The notes under the pieces: generated by a model
Told to the model about the DNA's origin: nothing
Databases searched by the model: none
The model's input: the letters and a program-made list of their open reading frames with translations, nothing else
Assembly: GCA_014155875.1 (NCBI GenBank)
Contig: JACEFZ010017692.1
Coordinates: 144,001-208,000 of the forward strand
Direction of reading: 5' to 3'
DNA: 64,000 nt
Source: Cepaea nemoralis
Lineage: Eukaryota; Mollusca; Gastropoda; Stylommatophora; Helicidae
Shown: positions 1-10,599 of the stretch, in pieces
How positions within the stretch are numbered: position 1 is the stretch's first letter
How the letters are laid out: each line of letters starts with the position of its first letter
Translations under genes and position numbers: made by a program

Positions 1-1422
1 ACACAAAGACAACTTATCACAAACATCAGAAACAGGCAGTCATACTACACTAATATTAGAATATAACTGAAAGAAACTTATACACAAAGACAACTTATCA
101 CAAACATCAGAAACAGGCGGTCATACTACACTAATATTAGAATATAACTGAAAGAAACTTAGACACAAAGACAACTTATCACAAACATCAGAAACAGGCG
201 GTCATACTACACTAATATTAGAATATAACTGAAAGAAACTTAGACACAAAGACAACTTATCACAAACATCAGAAACAGGCAGTCATACTACACTAATATT
301 AGAATATAACTGAAAGAAACTTAGACACAAAGACAACTTATCACAAACATCAGAAACAGGCAGTCATACTACACTAATATTAGAATATAACTGAAAGAAA
401 CTTAGACACAAAGACAACTTATCACAAACATCAGAAACAGGCAGTCATACTACACTAATATTAGAATATAACTGAAAGAAACTTAGACACAAAGACAACT
501 TACCACAAACATCAGAAACAGGCAGTCATACTACACTAATATTAGAATATAACTGAAAGAAACTTATACACAAAGACAACTTATCACAAACATCAGAAAC
601 AGGCAGTCATACTACACTAATATTAGAATATAACTGAAAGAAACTTAGACACAAAGACAACTTATCACAAACATCAGAAACAGGCAGTCATACTACACTA
701 ATATTAGAATATAACTGAAAGAAACTTAGACACAAAGACAACTTATCACAAACATCAGAAACAGGCAGTCATACTACACTAATATTAGAATATAACTGAA
801 AGAAACTTAGACACAAAGACAACTTACCACAAACATCAGAAAACAGGCAGTCATACTACACTAATATTAGAATATAACTGAAAGAAACTTAGACACAAAG
901 ACAACTTATCACAAACATCAGAAACAGGCAGTCATACTACACTAATATTAGAATATAACTGAAAGAAACTTAGACACAAAGACAACTTATCACAAACATC
1001 AGAAACAGGCAGTCATACTACACTAATATTAGAATATAACTGAAAGAAACTTAGACACAAAGACAACTTATCACAAACATCAGAAACAGGCAGTCATACT
1101 ACACTAATATTAGAATATAACTGAAAGAAACTTATACACAAAGACAACTTATCACAAACATCAGAAACAGGCAGTCATACTACACTAATATTAGAATATA
1201 ACTGAAAGAAACTTAGACACAAAGACAACTTATCACAAACATCAGAAACAGGCAGTCATACTACACTAATATTAGAATATAACTGAAAGAAACTTAGACA
1301 CAAAGACAACTTATCACAAACATCAGAAACAGGCAGTCATACTACACTAATATTAGAATATAACTGAAAGAAACTTAGACACAAAGACAACTTATCACAA
1401 ACATCAGAAACAGGCGGTCATA
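1..1422. repeat. 81-bp satellite array, about 17.5 copies
   Basis: The same 81-bp unit repeats head to tail from the first base, so the array continues beyond the left edge. Copies differ at a few positions only: ggcAgtc/ggcGgtc, ttaTcac/ttaCcac, and cttaGaca/cttaTaca at the unit junction. One copy carries a single-base insertion near 840. The last copy stops inside the unit at about 1422. No coding potential. The homogeneity implies recent amplification or gene conversion. Confidence 0.97.
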
Positions 1423-2384
1423 ATTTTTTGGTCACATCTTAGAAAGAGATAAATTGAAACGTGTTGTGACAACATGAAAGATTTGTAGAAAGAAATATAG
1501 AGAAAGACAGCGAGAGATGATTTTTGACAGCCTTTTGTTATGGTATGGAACCGTCAGTACATGAACTAAACATACTGTTGGAGATCGCAAGATATGGAGA
1601 AGCATCATCACCCATGCCAGTCAGCAGGAACTGTATGATTATGACGATGATGATGATGAATATAAGTGGCCTAATAGGAGAGAGAGTCATAACCTACAGA
1701 CAGAAATAACCAAAGTGATATGACTGAAGCAAACTTAATCAGACAGAAAAGTGCTTGGACAAGGAGTGGTTAGAACGAAAAATTATGATTAGACGGGCAT
1801 TTCATCAATGGTAAGAAAATTACATCACAAAAATAGTGTTAACTCAAAATATACACAAATAATAAGCAGAAAGACACCGGTAAAAAGAGACAAAATCAGT
1901 GATCAAATGGGAAAAGCATTAGTGATTAAGACAGGCAATGTCACAATAAGGCAGACAAACAATGGCAATATTTAAATAGGAATAAACTATTCACTTAAAC
2001 AAGAGAAACACTGATCATAAGATAGGAAAAAGTTATTGCTTTTAAACAGACAGTACAGTAAACAAACAAATCATTGACCACTCAATCATGGAGACATTCA
2101 AGCACCACCAACTTGCACTATGAACAATACTGTGACATGGACAACACAACAGTGCTAATTCATTCCACCACTAGAACTTACTTCAAGTGTTAAAGGCTGC
2201 AAGGACCCCTTGGAATTTGAAGTCACCAGATTGATTGGACGCTGAGGGTTTGTGGCTCTCGGTGGGCTGTGACTAAGATCCTGAATCCATAGAGACCAAT
2301 GTAAAATTGAATGTGTGCTTTTTCATTAAATACTAGGTAAATATGCATGTTTTTCTCACATTTTGTATTCAGAAACTAAATAAT
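1423..2384. other. Unassigned AT-rich stretch
   Basis: No exon, RNA gene or recognisable element is supported. Around 1630-1665 an imperfect (atg)n tract resembles the 3-prime tail of the RTE-like LINEs found elsewhere in the window, so a very decayed LINE end is possible. The short open frame over 1524-1709 crosses this tract and is not credible as a gene. Confidence 0.4.
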
Positions 2385-2632
2385 TTAAAAGAACATGAAG
2401 TAATGCAGCTTTATGGAAGACAATTATGGATAACAAAGGATGTTGTGGTGACTAGCCTTCATAGTAAACAAATAACAACAGGCAACAGGTATTTGTTTGC
2501 TGATAAAAGCTAGTCACCACATCCATTGTTTTCTGTAAATTGTTCTGTAGAGCTGCATTACTTCATGTTCATTTATACTGTTTATATTTCCACAGCTTTA
2601 CTGCAGTTCCACTAATTTTATTCATTCGAAAC
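2385..2632. repeat. Repeat K: inverted pair
   Basis: Two diverged copies of one sequence face each other. The left arm (about 2390-2470, minus orientation) and right arm (about 2490-2575, plus orientation) share gaacatgaagtaatgcagct and its complement, and gtggtgactagc / gctagtcaccac, around a loop of about 40 bases. The right copy continues to about 2632 and matches 36340-36500. The motif tgctgat(g/a)aaggctag followed by a cg/cc-rich block recalls sequences next to Penelope-like elements, but no reverse transcriptase is present. Confidence 0.75.
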
Positions 2633-3176
2633 CCTAAGGACAGAATTAACTCTCCCTCTCCCTCTCTTTCTCAAGGTAAAATTAATCTCATGACAGATAC
2701 TACCATTGACATGTGGTGAGTTTGCTTTCACATATATTAGGCTATAGCAATATCAGGTGGGCTCAATGGATTCTTTACCCACTTCCTTTCCCTCTCATAA
2801 AAATAACATTTGCCTATTTTATTAGGTGGATTCAACCATAAAGCAACAAGTAGCTGAAACAAAATATTAGCTCTATAATGTCTCAATTTGTGAATGGTAT
2901 GATGAATTTACTTTGCTGTTATCACATATTCCAATACGACTAAATGCACATATGATAGATTATGATACAAATAGAAATCTGAATGCTGTGACACTCAATG
3001 CAAGTGCAGTATCATTAAGTGAATTGCGCTGCACTGCTTTGTCAAGTCTGTGGCTCAGCAGATCTGATTTTGACAAGCATTATTTTGAGTTTGCTTTCCC
3101 TAACGTCATGAGCGTCAAGTAGAGCACATAGAATGCCAGACTTCCATTCAGGAGACCTGTGCTAGGGAAAAGTTTA

Positions 3177-3400
3177 GGGGAGTCTCCATGGTGAAGTGGT
3201 TAAGCCGTCTGACTTGGGCTCCGAAGGCTGTGGGTCTGATTCCGGGCCGCGCCCTTCGGTTCATGGGTGAATTTTTCTGAGACTCCTGTGGGTCGTCGCT
3301 GGAGCTACGGAGTTCGTGCTTTCGGCATCACGCGCTGTGGAAACAGACTGAGCCATATGGGATAACACCCAGTGCAATAAAGTCAACCCTGTCGACTTTG
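3177..3400 (+). mobile_element. SINE-A, tRNA-derived
   Basis: Starts with a tRNA-like head: A-box-like tggtgaagtggttaag and B-box-like gggtctgattcc. The body (gagactcctg, gtcgtcgctggagctacgga, gttcgtgcttt) is shared with the reverse-oriented copy at 50440-50672, and both end in a gtgcaat(a/g)aagtc block. It was probably transcribed by RNA polymerase III and mobilised by a LINE. It is followed directly by a SINE-F copy. Confidence 0.85.
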
Positions 3401-3404
3401 AAGC

Positions 3405-3600
3405 GACTTTTTTAAGGACCTGTGTTTGAATCCTCAGTAAGGTGATAGATTTTTTTCTGTGTGTGTGTGGGGGGGGGGGGGGGGGGGGGGGGGGGGAAGA
3501 AAGAAAGAAAACCCTAACCTGCCAGTTGTGGTGGCTTAATTCCTCAGGCTCAAGAACCCCGTGTCCTATACAGCAAGGTACTACAGGTAGTAATGACAGT
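3405..3600 (+). mobile_element. SINE-F copy interrupted by a G28 run
   Basis: The B-box-like segment gtttgaatcctcagtaagg and the tail segment cttaattcctcaggctcaag match the reverse complement of 41295-41512. Where that copy reads gttttttctgtccggagc, this copy has tttttctgtgtgtgt and then 28 G (3469-3496). The homopolymer has therefore grown inside the element. The tRNA-like 5-prime end is missing, cut at the join with SINE-A. Confidence 0.75.
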
Positions 3601-4099
3601 TTTTCCCTAAACTTTGACTGTCCCCAGTCTACCTACAAAACAGCAGGTTTGTGTCTCTGTTTGTCAGGTTCCTATCTCTTGACCTGTCTGACATGGGAGA
3701 CCCTACTAGCACCTATGCTACTGTCAGCGCAGCCCTTGGGGTCATTGGAACACATAAGTCCCTCTGCAACATCAAGGTGGAGGAGACACAACAGTGGGGC
3801 ATCCGCAATAAATATATAAGGATATCTTCATGAGGATTATATGCTGATAAAAACATTTCAACAAGAAAGTCTCCATTAACAAGAAATGCTTTCACCTGCC
3901 TAGGACTTCCCATGCTATGAAGTAAATGGATATTAATGCAAAATGTGCAGTGCTGGGCACCATAAACAGCATCCATAATATTTAGATATGTGTGAATGTG
4001 AGACTACAATATGTCAGATAATACGTGAGACCATACAAAGACAATTTAGTCATTGTTAAAACAAACAACTCAAGCAATATGGTCATATATAAATGTCAG

Positions 4100-4320
4100 C
4101 TAGACTGTTAAATACTTTTCTTAAAGGAATGGACCCAAGAGAGAAAAGGGGTAGACTAAAAATACCCTGCTAAATGTACAGAATTCAACAGGAATTACCC
4201 TGACAGAAATTGAAAATTGGCAAGAGACAATGTGGGAACAATTCATAAAGATCACAGCAACGGGTAGTGTCCCAAAGGCCTACTAGGTTATGAGAGAAGA
4301 AAGAAAGAAATGAAAGAAAT
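4100..4320 (+). mobile_element. Possible LINE 3-prime remnant
   Basis: A broken frame around 4125-4270 reads like the basic C-terminal end of a LINE reverse transcriptase (MDPRERRGRLK, then a tryptophan-containing stretch) followed by a purine-rich gaaagaaagaaa tail. No catalytic motif is present and stop codons interrupt it. Assignment to LINE is by general resemblance only. Confidence 0.35.
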
Positions 4321-4389
4321 GTTATGTGATCATGGTCTGCATCATTATGTAAGATACAGCGTAAGTAAAGTAAGTTAAGGACCCTTATA

Positions 4390-4510
4390 CATGCCTGAGA
4401 GAGGGATCATGCTGCATGGGCAAGACATGGTCTCTAAATTCAGCCCAGGCTTTGTGCTATAGAAAAGTATAACTTTACCATTTATCTTCTGTCAAGACGG
4501 CCAGGTGCCA
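4390..4510 (-). repeat. Repeat G fragment
   Basis: The segment gagagagggatcatgctgca and aaattcagcccaggctttgt, ending at gtcaagacggccagg, is the reverse complement of one end of repeat G seen at 19225-20590, 30690-31115 and 53508-54410. Only about 120 bp remain, and the neighbouring base pairs run straight into a SINE-D copy. Confidence 0.75.
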
Positions 4511-4519
4511 GTCATTGCT

Positions 4520-4715
4520 AACTGCCAGTGCTGGAGGGGGGGGACAATGAATGTGCTTTGAAATTCTCTGACACACCGAGTCGAGGGTTTGAAATCAGCT
4601 GCAGGTGATTTGGAAGCAAACCATCTAGCGTTGATTTCGAAGGTATGAGTTGTCAGTCGTTCAGAAAACAATATCAGCTGCTGAACATAAAAACATCCTA
4701 GTAAATCACAAATAG
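4520..4715 (+). mobile_element. SINE-D fragment
   Basis: The B-box-like gggtttgaaatcagctgcag and following ggtgatttggaagcaaacca match the SINE-D copies (minus orientation) at 25753-25997, 33236-33475, 45425-45648 and 61610-61845. The 3-prime part, with cagtcgttcagaaa and ctgaacataaa, is present and then passes into a C49 tract. Confidence 0.8.

Positions 4716-4764
<49 letters not shown>
4716..4764. repeat. C49 homopolymer
   Basis: Forty-nine uninterrupted C residues follow the SINE-D fragment. The assembled length is likely to be unreliable because such tracts slip in both cells and sequencers. Confidence 0.95.
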
Positions 4765-4766
<2 letters not shown>

Positions 4767-5014
4767 AAAAATCTGGGGTTGACTGCAAAGTCTTGTAATG
4801 CCCATGCAACTAACCTAATATTGCTAACAACGATTGTTAATTATATAAAATACTTATTCTGAAATCTTTCAGTGGCACAGTAATGCACGATACAAAATAT
4901 CTAACTTGAAAAATAGTTATTATTTCAAACTGTTATACTAAACGTTACTGGTAATTTCAGCTATAAGAAACTGTTACTGGTTACTTTTATGTAATACTAA
5001 AATGTAGTATTTCA

Positions 5015-5152
5015 GGATCCTCGCTGGTGCTACAGAGTTCGTGCACTAAGCTGAGTTTCTCCAGACTCAGGTTTGAGTTAGGAGGAGAATGGAGCACTTA
5101 TGGGTTATGTTGATCCATCGACTAAACTAAACTAAACTAAACTAAAATGTTA
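5015..5152 (+). mobile_element. SINE-B 3-prime fragment
   Basis: Reads in plus orientation: aggatcctcgctggtgctac, gagtttctccagactcag, gagcacttatgggtta, ending in a (taaac)n tail. It is the complement of the left parts of the SINE-B copies at 8185-8535 and 15337-15737. Only the 3-prime part and pentanucleotide tail remain. Confidence 0.85.
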
Positions 5153-5346
5153 CTAATTTGACACAGCTAAAATAATTTGCTATAGGATTACTTTATGCCA
5201 TTATAAATAAAAGTACTAGTTCTTATTACTGTTATTTCATAATAGAACAATTATTTCACAATGTTTTGGCATAAGGCTACTAGCTACTTTAATGTCATAC
5301 CAATGGAAACTGGTGATTTCATAGGTTACTTTACACAGTGAAACTA

Positions 5347-5904
5347 CGAGGGGGCTTCAAATCAAAACCTAAAACGTGTGATAGATATTACAATAGCTAT
5401 GCCATTGTCTTGTAACCTGTCAATATTGTTGTTAAGAATGTCAAGAGTGTTAACACATGACATCATGGTACAGACAAACATGGTGACATCATAAGGACAG
5501 TTTAAAGATGGCCACCCCCACTTTTGGCATGCACCAAAGAGGAGCAGCGTTCTGTTATGCGTTGTTTGATCAGAGAAGGGGTGAAACCAATAGAAATCCA
5601 TCAGCGAATGAAGGTCCAGTTTGATGATGCATGCCTGTCAGTCCAGCAAGTGTATTAGTGGAATAAGAAGTTTCAAAACTTGTTGGTCCAATGAAGAGGT
5701 ACAGCAGGTGATGCATGAGTGGTTATATCCGCAACCAAGAGAATTTGTTTCTACAGGAATCCAAGCACTTTATCGGCGCTGGAGGACTTGCATTGAATGC
5801 AGTGGTGACTGCATCGAAAACTGATACATTTGTTCTTTACTTTTTCAGAATATATTCACACACACACACACACACATTTAAGGTTTTAATTTTAAGCCCC
5901 CTCG
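5347..5904 (+). mobile_element. Deleted mariner-like transposon, 558 bp
   Basis: Terminal inverted repeats (CGAGGGGGCTTCAAATCAAA at the left; the complement of the right end reads cgagggggcttaaaattaaa) sit directly inside TA dinucleotides at 5345-5346 and 5905-5906, the usual mariner target duplication. Inside, a frame from about 5532 reads CTKEEQRSVMRCLIREG, the helix-turn-helix start of a mariner transposase. It then jumps at about 5683 to the transposase C-terminus (SNEEVQQVMHEWLYPQPREF ... CIECSGDCIEN). The whole D,D,D catalytic region is absent. It is a non-autonomous deletion derivative. Confidence 0.9.
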
Positions 5905-6059
5905 TAAATAAAGACAGTTGAGTGAGTAAGGTTATAGTTTATACATTATACATGTGGGAGCAACATTGACATATACATGATCAGGAACAATTTACATTCC
6001 TACACTTTAACGTCTGCTGTGGGAGACAGAGCACAAATGAATGTGTCCTGAGTACTTTG

Positions 6060-6345
6060 TGAGCTACGGTAGTATGGTGGCTAGACACTCACCTGCTGGC
6101 CCATGATTATGGGTTTGAATATGCAGTGGAACGGAGATTAATTTTTTTTTAATCCGTCCTGGGCTCGCAGGTCAGCCCAGCCTAAAATGTGTACCAGGAA
6201 ATGACTTTCGGAAGTAGCGGTGGCCAGTATGGTACTGACCACACCCCCCACCGAGTGCCGATTGGTTTATAAAAATATGGGTCAAGCAACATATACCCAA
6301 AGCACAGCAGGCATGTAAAAGGGTTATTTACTTTCTTTTTAACCT
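6060..6345 (+). mobile_element. SINE-C, tRNA-derived
   Basis: A tRNA-like head (gtatggtggctagacactca; B-box-like tgggtttgaat) is followed by a conserved body: gtcagcccagcctaaaatg, gtaccaggaaatga, ccagtatggtactgacca, gccgattggtttataaa, and an end reading cagcaggcatgtaaaagggt. Other copies lie at 7020-7260, 30075-30205 (minus), 32845-33125 (minus) and 35105-35385. Confidence 0.88.
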
Positions 6346-6729
6346 AGTACTTTGACATCTAATAAACTATTATTACTGCACCGAAATATTTTGGACATAT
6401 TAAATTGTCATAGTGGTTGGAAAAAAACAGAGGGGATTCATGGTTCTAGGAAGAAGATGAAAGGTTCGACTAACATGACAACTTGGTCAAAAGGGTGACT
6501 GAGGCAGGAGAAATGGCAAGAGATTGAGACGTTTATCAGAGAGCCATGATGAGAGTGAAGAACCTGCTACATGTGATAATAGCACTGCTACTGACTACAT
6601 GTGATAGCAAGTGAGAAAATAAAGGCTGTTTGCCCAAGTAACTGGCACACAGTGTTCTGTCTTACAACAACCCTTGCCATACTGGAGATTAAAACTCAAG
6701 TCCCATAATGAGTGAGATAGACATTCTAA

Positions 6730-7000
6730 CCCTTGACCACCCAATTCTAACTTTGACATCAATTATTATTAAATTAATTAAGGATGTCATAGAAAGGGTT
6801 GGTTAGTTGATTAGTTTTGAATCCTCTGAAAAATCAAAACGTTAGTTGCATATCCTTTGACCCTTGACCCTTGACCACCCAATTCTAACTTTGACATCAA
6901 TTATTATTAATCAATTAAGGATGTCATAGAAAGGGTTGGTTAGTTGATTAGTTTTGAATCCTCTGAAAAAACAAAACGTTAGTTGCATATCCTTTGTAGT
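6730..7000. repeat. Tandem duplication, unit about 137 bp
   Basis: Two nearly identical copies, each running from ttgaccacccaattctaact to cgttagttgcatatccttt, lie head to tail. The end of each unit (gttgcatatccttt) is the start of the SINE-D 3-prime end in reverse, so the duplication appears to have copied the junction between a SINE-D end and its flank. Confidence 0.85.
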
Positions 7001-7204
7001 CAACCTCGCATTTTTAGGCTGTTTGTGATCTTGCCAGAGCCCGAGGGTCATGGGTTTAAATTCTCATCAAGATGGATTCCAAAAATTAACCTGGGCTCTC
7101 AGTCCACCCAGCCTACAATGAGTACCAGGAAATGCCTTGGGAAGTAAAACTGGCAGTGTAAAACTGACATTATCCCTCAAATGAATAACTACATGGGGCT
7201 AGCA
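6985..7204 (+). mobile_element. SINE-C copy fused to a SINE-D end
   Basis: The first 45 bases (gcatatcctttgtagtcaac ... tttttaggctgtttgtgat) are SINE-D in reverse orientation. From about 7030 the sequence becomes SINE-C (gggtcatgggtttaaattc, ccacccagcctacaatgagt, accaggaaatgcc). The SINE-C 3-prime end leads straight into the minisatellite that follows. Confidence 0.75.
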
Positions 7205-7905
7205 CCAGATGCCAAACATGCCTCAAGATTGTACAAAGGGTCATTTAGTAGACTTGTACTTTTACTGGCATTCAAGTTGTCCAAACATGCCTCATGATTG
7301 TACAAAAGGTCATTTACTTGACTTGTACTTTTACTGGCATTCAAGTTGTCCAAACATGCCTCATGATTGTACAAAAGGTCATTTACTTGACTTGTACTTT
7401 TACTGGCATTCAGGTTGTCCAAACATGCCTCATGATTGTACAAAGGTCATTTACTTGACTTGTACTTTTACTGGCATTCAGGTTGTCCAAACATGCCCCA
7501 TGATTGTACAAAGGGTCATTTACTTGACTTGTACTTTTACTGGCATTCAGGTTGACCAAACATGCCTCATGATTGTACAAAGGTCATTTACTAGACTTGT
7601 AGTTTTACTGGCATGCAGGTTGTCCAAACATGCCTCAAGATTGTACAAAGGTCATTTACTAGACTTGTACGTTTACTGACATGCAAGTTGTCCAAACATG
7701 CCTCAAGATTGTACAAAGGTCATTTACTTGACTTGTACTTTTACTGGCATTCAGGGTGTCCAAACATGCCTCAAGATTGTACAAAGGGTTATTTACTTTA
7801 CTTGTACTTTAACTAGCATGCAAGTTGTCCAAACATGCCTCAAGATTGTACAAAATGTCATTTACTTGACTTGTACTTTTACTGGCCTGCAGGTTGTCCA
7901 AGCCC
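7205..7905. repeat. 68-69-bp minisatellite
   Basis: About ten head-to-tail copies of a unit containing aaacatgcctcaagattgta, caaaggtcatttacttgact and ttactggcattcaggttgtc. Unit starts near 7283, 7352, 7421 and 7489 give the 68-69 bp period. The first unit overlaps the 3-prime end of the SINE-C copy: compare acacctcaaacatataaaag in the copy at 35105-35385. The array appears to have grown from a SINE tail. Confidence 0.95.
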
Positions 7906-8165
7906 TGACAAGGGCTTGCATCACTGGAGTGGAGGCTGACAAAGTACCGTAGATGCTCTATTTCCCATCTCCCAGCTCAGGAACTAATGGGGTTGCAAGA
8001 CCAGCACCGGAACTTCAGATCTGTGGAGAGGCATGCCGAGATCAAGATTCAGCCAGCACACACAGGCTGGCTGGGATTAGGTCAAGGTTGGTCATGTTTC
8101 CTCCTTGGGTTTAAGGTATTTCATTGTCAATTTAATTCAGATCAATGCCCAGAGAATAAATCATG
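7906..8165 (+). repeat. Repeat J
   Basis: Shares with 11868-12170 the blocks agggcttgcat, gcaagaccagcac(c/t)gga, atctgtggagaggcat and ggctgggatt(a/g)gg, ending near ggtatttc(a/t)ttgtcaa. No coding frame and no terminal repeats; class unknown. Confidence 0.7.
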
Positions 8166-8184
8166 GGAAACCACAGAAACATTT

Positions 8185-8535
8185 ATAAAATAGTTTAGTT
8201 TAGTTTAGTTTAGTCAACGTATCAACATCACGGCATACAGATGTAACCTATAAGTGCTCCGTTCTATTCCTAACTCAAGCCTGAGTCCGGAGAAACTCAG
8301 CTCAGTGCATGAACTCCATAGTACCGGCGAAGATCCTAAAATACTTTGGGTATATTCTTAACTCCAAATTTTGCCCGGGCAGCGCCCTTAGACTATTCTT
8401 TTTCAATTTCCAACTGCCAAAGGATTTTTATGTGCGCAACAATACATACGGGCATCCGATCTCACTACCCAGAGACCAGGGGAAATTTTTTTACTAGAAG
8501 TCCACATAAAAAAATCTTGGCAGGTACATATGTAG
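8185..8535 (-). mobile_element. SINE-B, near full length
   Basis: In minus orientation it ends at 8185-8213 with the (ttagt/actaa)n tail. Conserved blocks on the plus strand are aagtgctccgttctattcct, gagtccggagaaactcagct, gcgcaacaatacatacggg and ctacccagagaccagggg. It closely parallels 15337-15737. The tRNA-like head that is complete in that copy is cut short here at about 8530. Confidence 0.9.
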
Positions 8536-10248
8536 AAAAAAGTGCAAGTTATGGGCACAGCTTAATCAAGAAGGGTTATTAGGACAATGTATAGGATTGT
8601 CAGGTTATGATTCAGCATTCAAGGTTCTTAGAACAAGATTACAGCAGTACACAAACATCTTATTGAAGGTTATTATTTACAGTTTATATTTACATACACC
8701 TGTTCTGAACAGGAAAATTAAACTAGTGGTTAGTGACTTATCTGTTGGTCACACAATAAAAGATCATGTGAAATTAAAAATCAAGTAGAGAATTGGAATG
8801 GCCAAAGATATACTTACAAATGGGAGACATATGATAAATAAACAGTTTCATCTAGTGTTATATACACTTAATATTATGCAATGGACAAAGAGCACATCCC
8901 ACATTGTGGATATTTGGAAGAACTGGATGAAAGTAATGTAAAGAAAAAATTTAAAAAAGTAAAGAAGCCCTAAACAAGCTAAAATTGAAAAGAGAATTCC
9001 TAAACAAAATTAGAGTATATTGTAAATCAGAATTAGAATCATCATGGCAAAGAGGGCATTTAGAGAAAAATAACAAATCCGAACTTTTACAATTATGTAA
9101 ACTAATATGCAAAATATAATCTGTATGTACATATGACCTATAGTATAATATGGTTCTGATATGTGGACAATGAATAAACGTGATAAAATATATAAAAGAA
9201 TTTGAGAACAATGCTTTCTGCATTGACCACCAGCAACAAAAGTCATTAGAAGTAGTATAAATAAGGGTTAACAAGTTCACAATATTCGTTTGTTTGTTTA
9301 ATGTTAGTAAATATAATGGTAAGTTGAAAGTAATATCTATGTTTGCATATATGTGGCAAAGCTACTAGATTCTAGCAATTGAAATATCTAAGTGAGTCAA
9401 GACTAACAGGAAAGTTAACCAGCTGATTTCTGTATTTCACATTGCTTGAAGACTACGGTTAGTATTTCAATGTTAATATTTCTACAGGATATTAACTTAT
9501 CTTTGACATTTAAATTACAATCAAATACAACTGTCATGTAAATATGTGCACAGGGAAATTCACTTGTGCATGCAACTATTTTTCTGCAATTAATCAATTA
9601 TCATTATGTTAATCTGTGTAAATAAGTTAATGACTTTAATGAAAATAGGTAATATAAATTAAAAATTAATACAGTATACACAGACTGTTGCATCTTATTG
9701 CCAATTTTGAATTAAATTTATGAAGTCAGTGAATAAGTCGATAATCTTAAAACTTATAACAGGATAATGAATAATGACTCTGTAACTCAATTTACTACCA
9801 GCTTTCTTTAACTGTTTCAATAAGAACAAAAAACTCACTTTTAAATGTCCAGCAGTCTATTTCAAAACAAGAGTTTTAATATGTTCTTTAATTTATCACT
9901 TATTTGGCTTTTTTCTTTAAACTATCCATTGCAAAATTAACAAACATTTAATAGTAAGAAATAATGCATATACCTTAACAGATTGAACACATTTCAAAAC
10001 AGATAAACATCTCTGCAAATTTACAAAGATATAGGCTGATGAAATGAGAATTAATAACATGTTAGCAACCAGCAAGGGTCGAGTTGTGGTGCTTTTTATA
10101 ACAGAACAAAATTATATTTTATGAAAACTGCAAAAATGAAACTAGCTGTAGTCTTCACAATTACTACTAAGGATATAGGATTTAGATCTACACTGTGAAT
10201 ACACAGATTACACCTGTTTTCAGTCAACTGATAGGCAAGACAAATTAC
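8536..10248. other. Unassigned AT-rich sequence, probably intron
   Basis: No repeat family recognised and no supportable exon. It lies between SINE-B and the candidate exon at 10249-10422, immediately downstream of that exon on the minus strand, so it would be intronic if the exon is real. Confidence 0.4.
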
Positions 10249-10422
10249 GTTTGCAAGAGGTACAAGTCTGGAGCTTGGTAAGTTTCCAAGAAGCGGTGAA
10301 ACCCGACTGCCACGTGCTGACTCATGATGACCATACATTGACATTGCCTTGGTTGCCCGTGCAGAATGGCCGCCAAATGTGCTGAGTCGGTGTTCCTGGG
10401 ATTCCCAGTTCACATCATGCTG
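10249..10422 (-). CDS. Candidate internal exon, minus strand, 58 codons
   Basis: On the minus strand the sequence cttggtacttcag precedes an open stretch that ends exactly at a gtaattt donor. The 174 bases are 58 full codons, phase 0 at both ends like the four exons upstream on the same strand. The peptide begins QHDVNWESQEHRLSTFGG, is rich in Ser, Arg and His, and has no domain I recognise. It could be linker sequence between the WW domains and the PH domain of the ARHGAP12/15/27-like gene, or belong to another gene. The distance to the previous supported exon (28188) is about 18 kb, filled with repeats. Confidence 0.5.
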
Positions 10423-10599
10423 CTGAAGTACCAAGCAACAGGCAATTTAAAATACAAGGGTCAGGCATAGAGGCAATGATTACATGTAAGCAAAAGCAAT
10501 CCACAAAATTAATAGGTGCAAGGGCAAGCAGTACTGGCTGGGGAAATAAATATAGTTAATAAAAATTTTAATTCTTTAAAATAAATCCAATAAAGATAG

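Noticed and set aside
1..1422. CRISPR array
   Set aside because: Uniform head-to-tail units without variable spacers, in eukaryotic DNA; this is satellite DNA.
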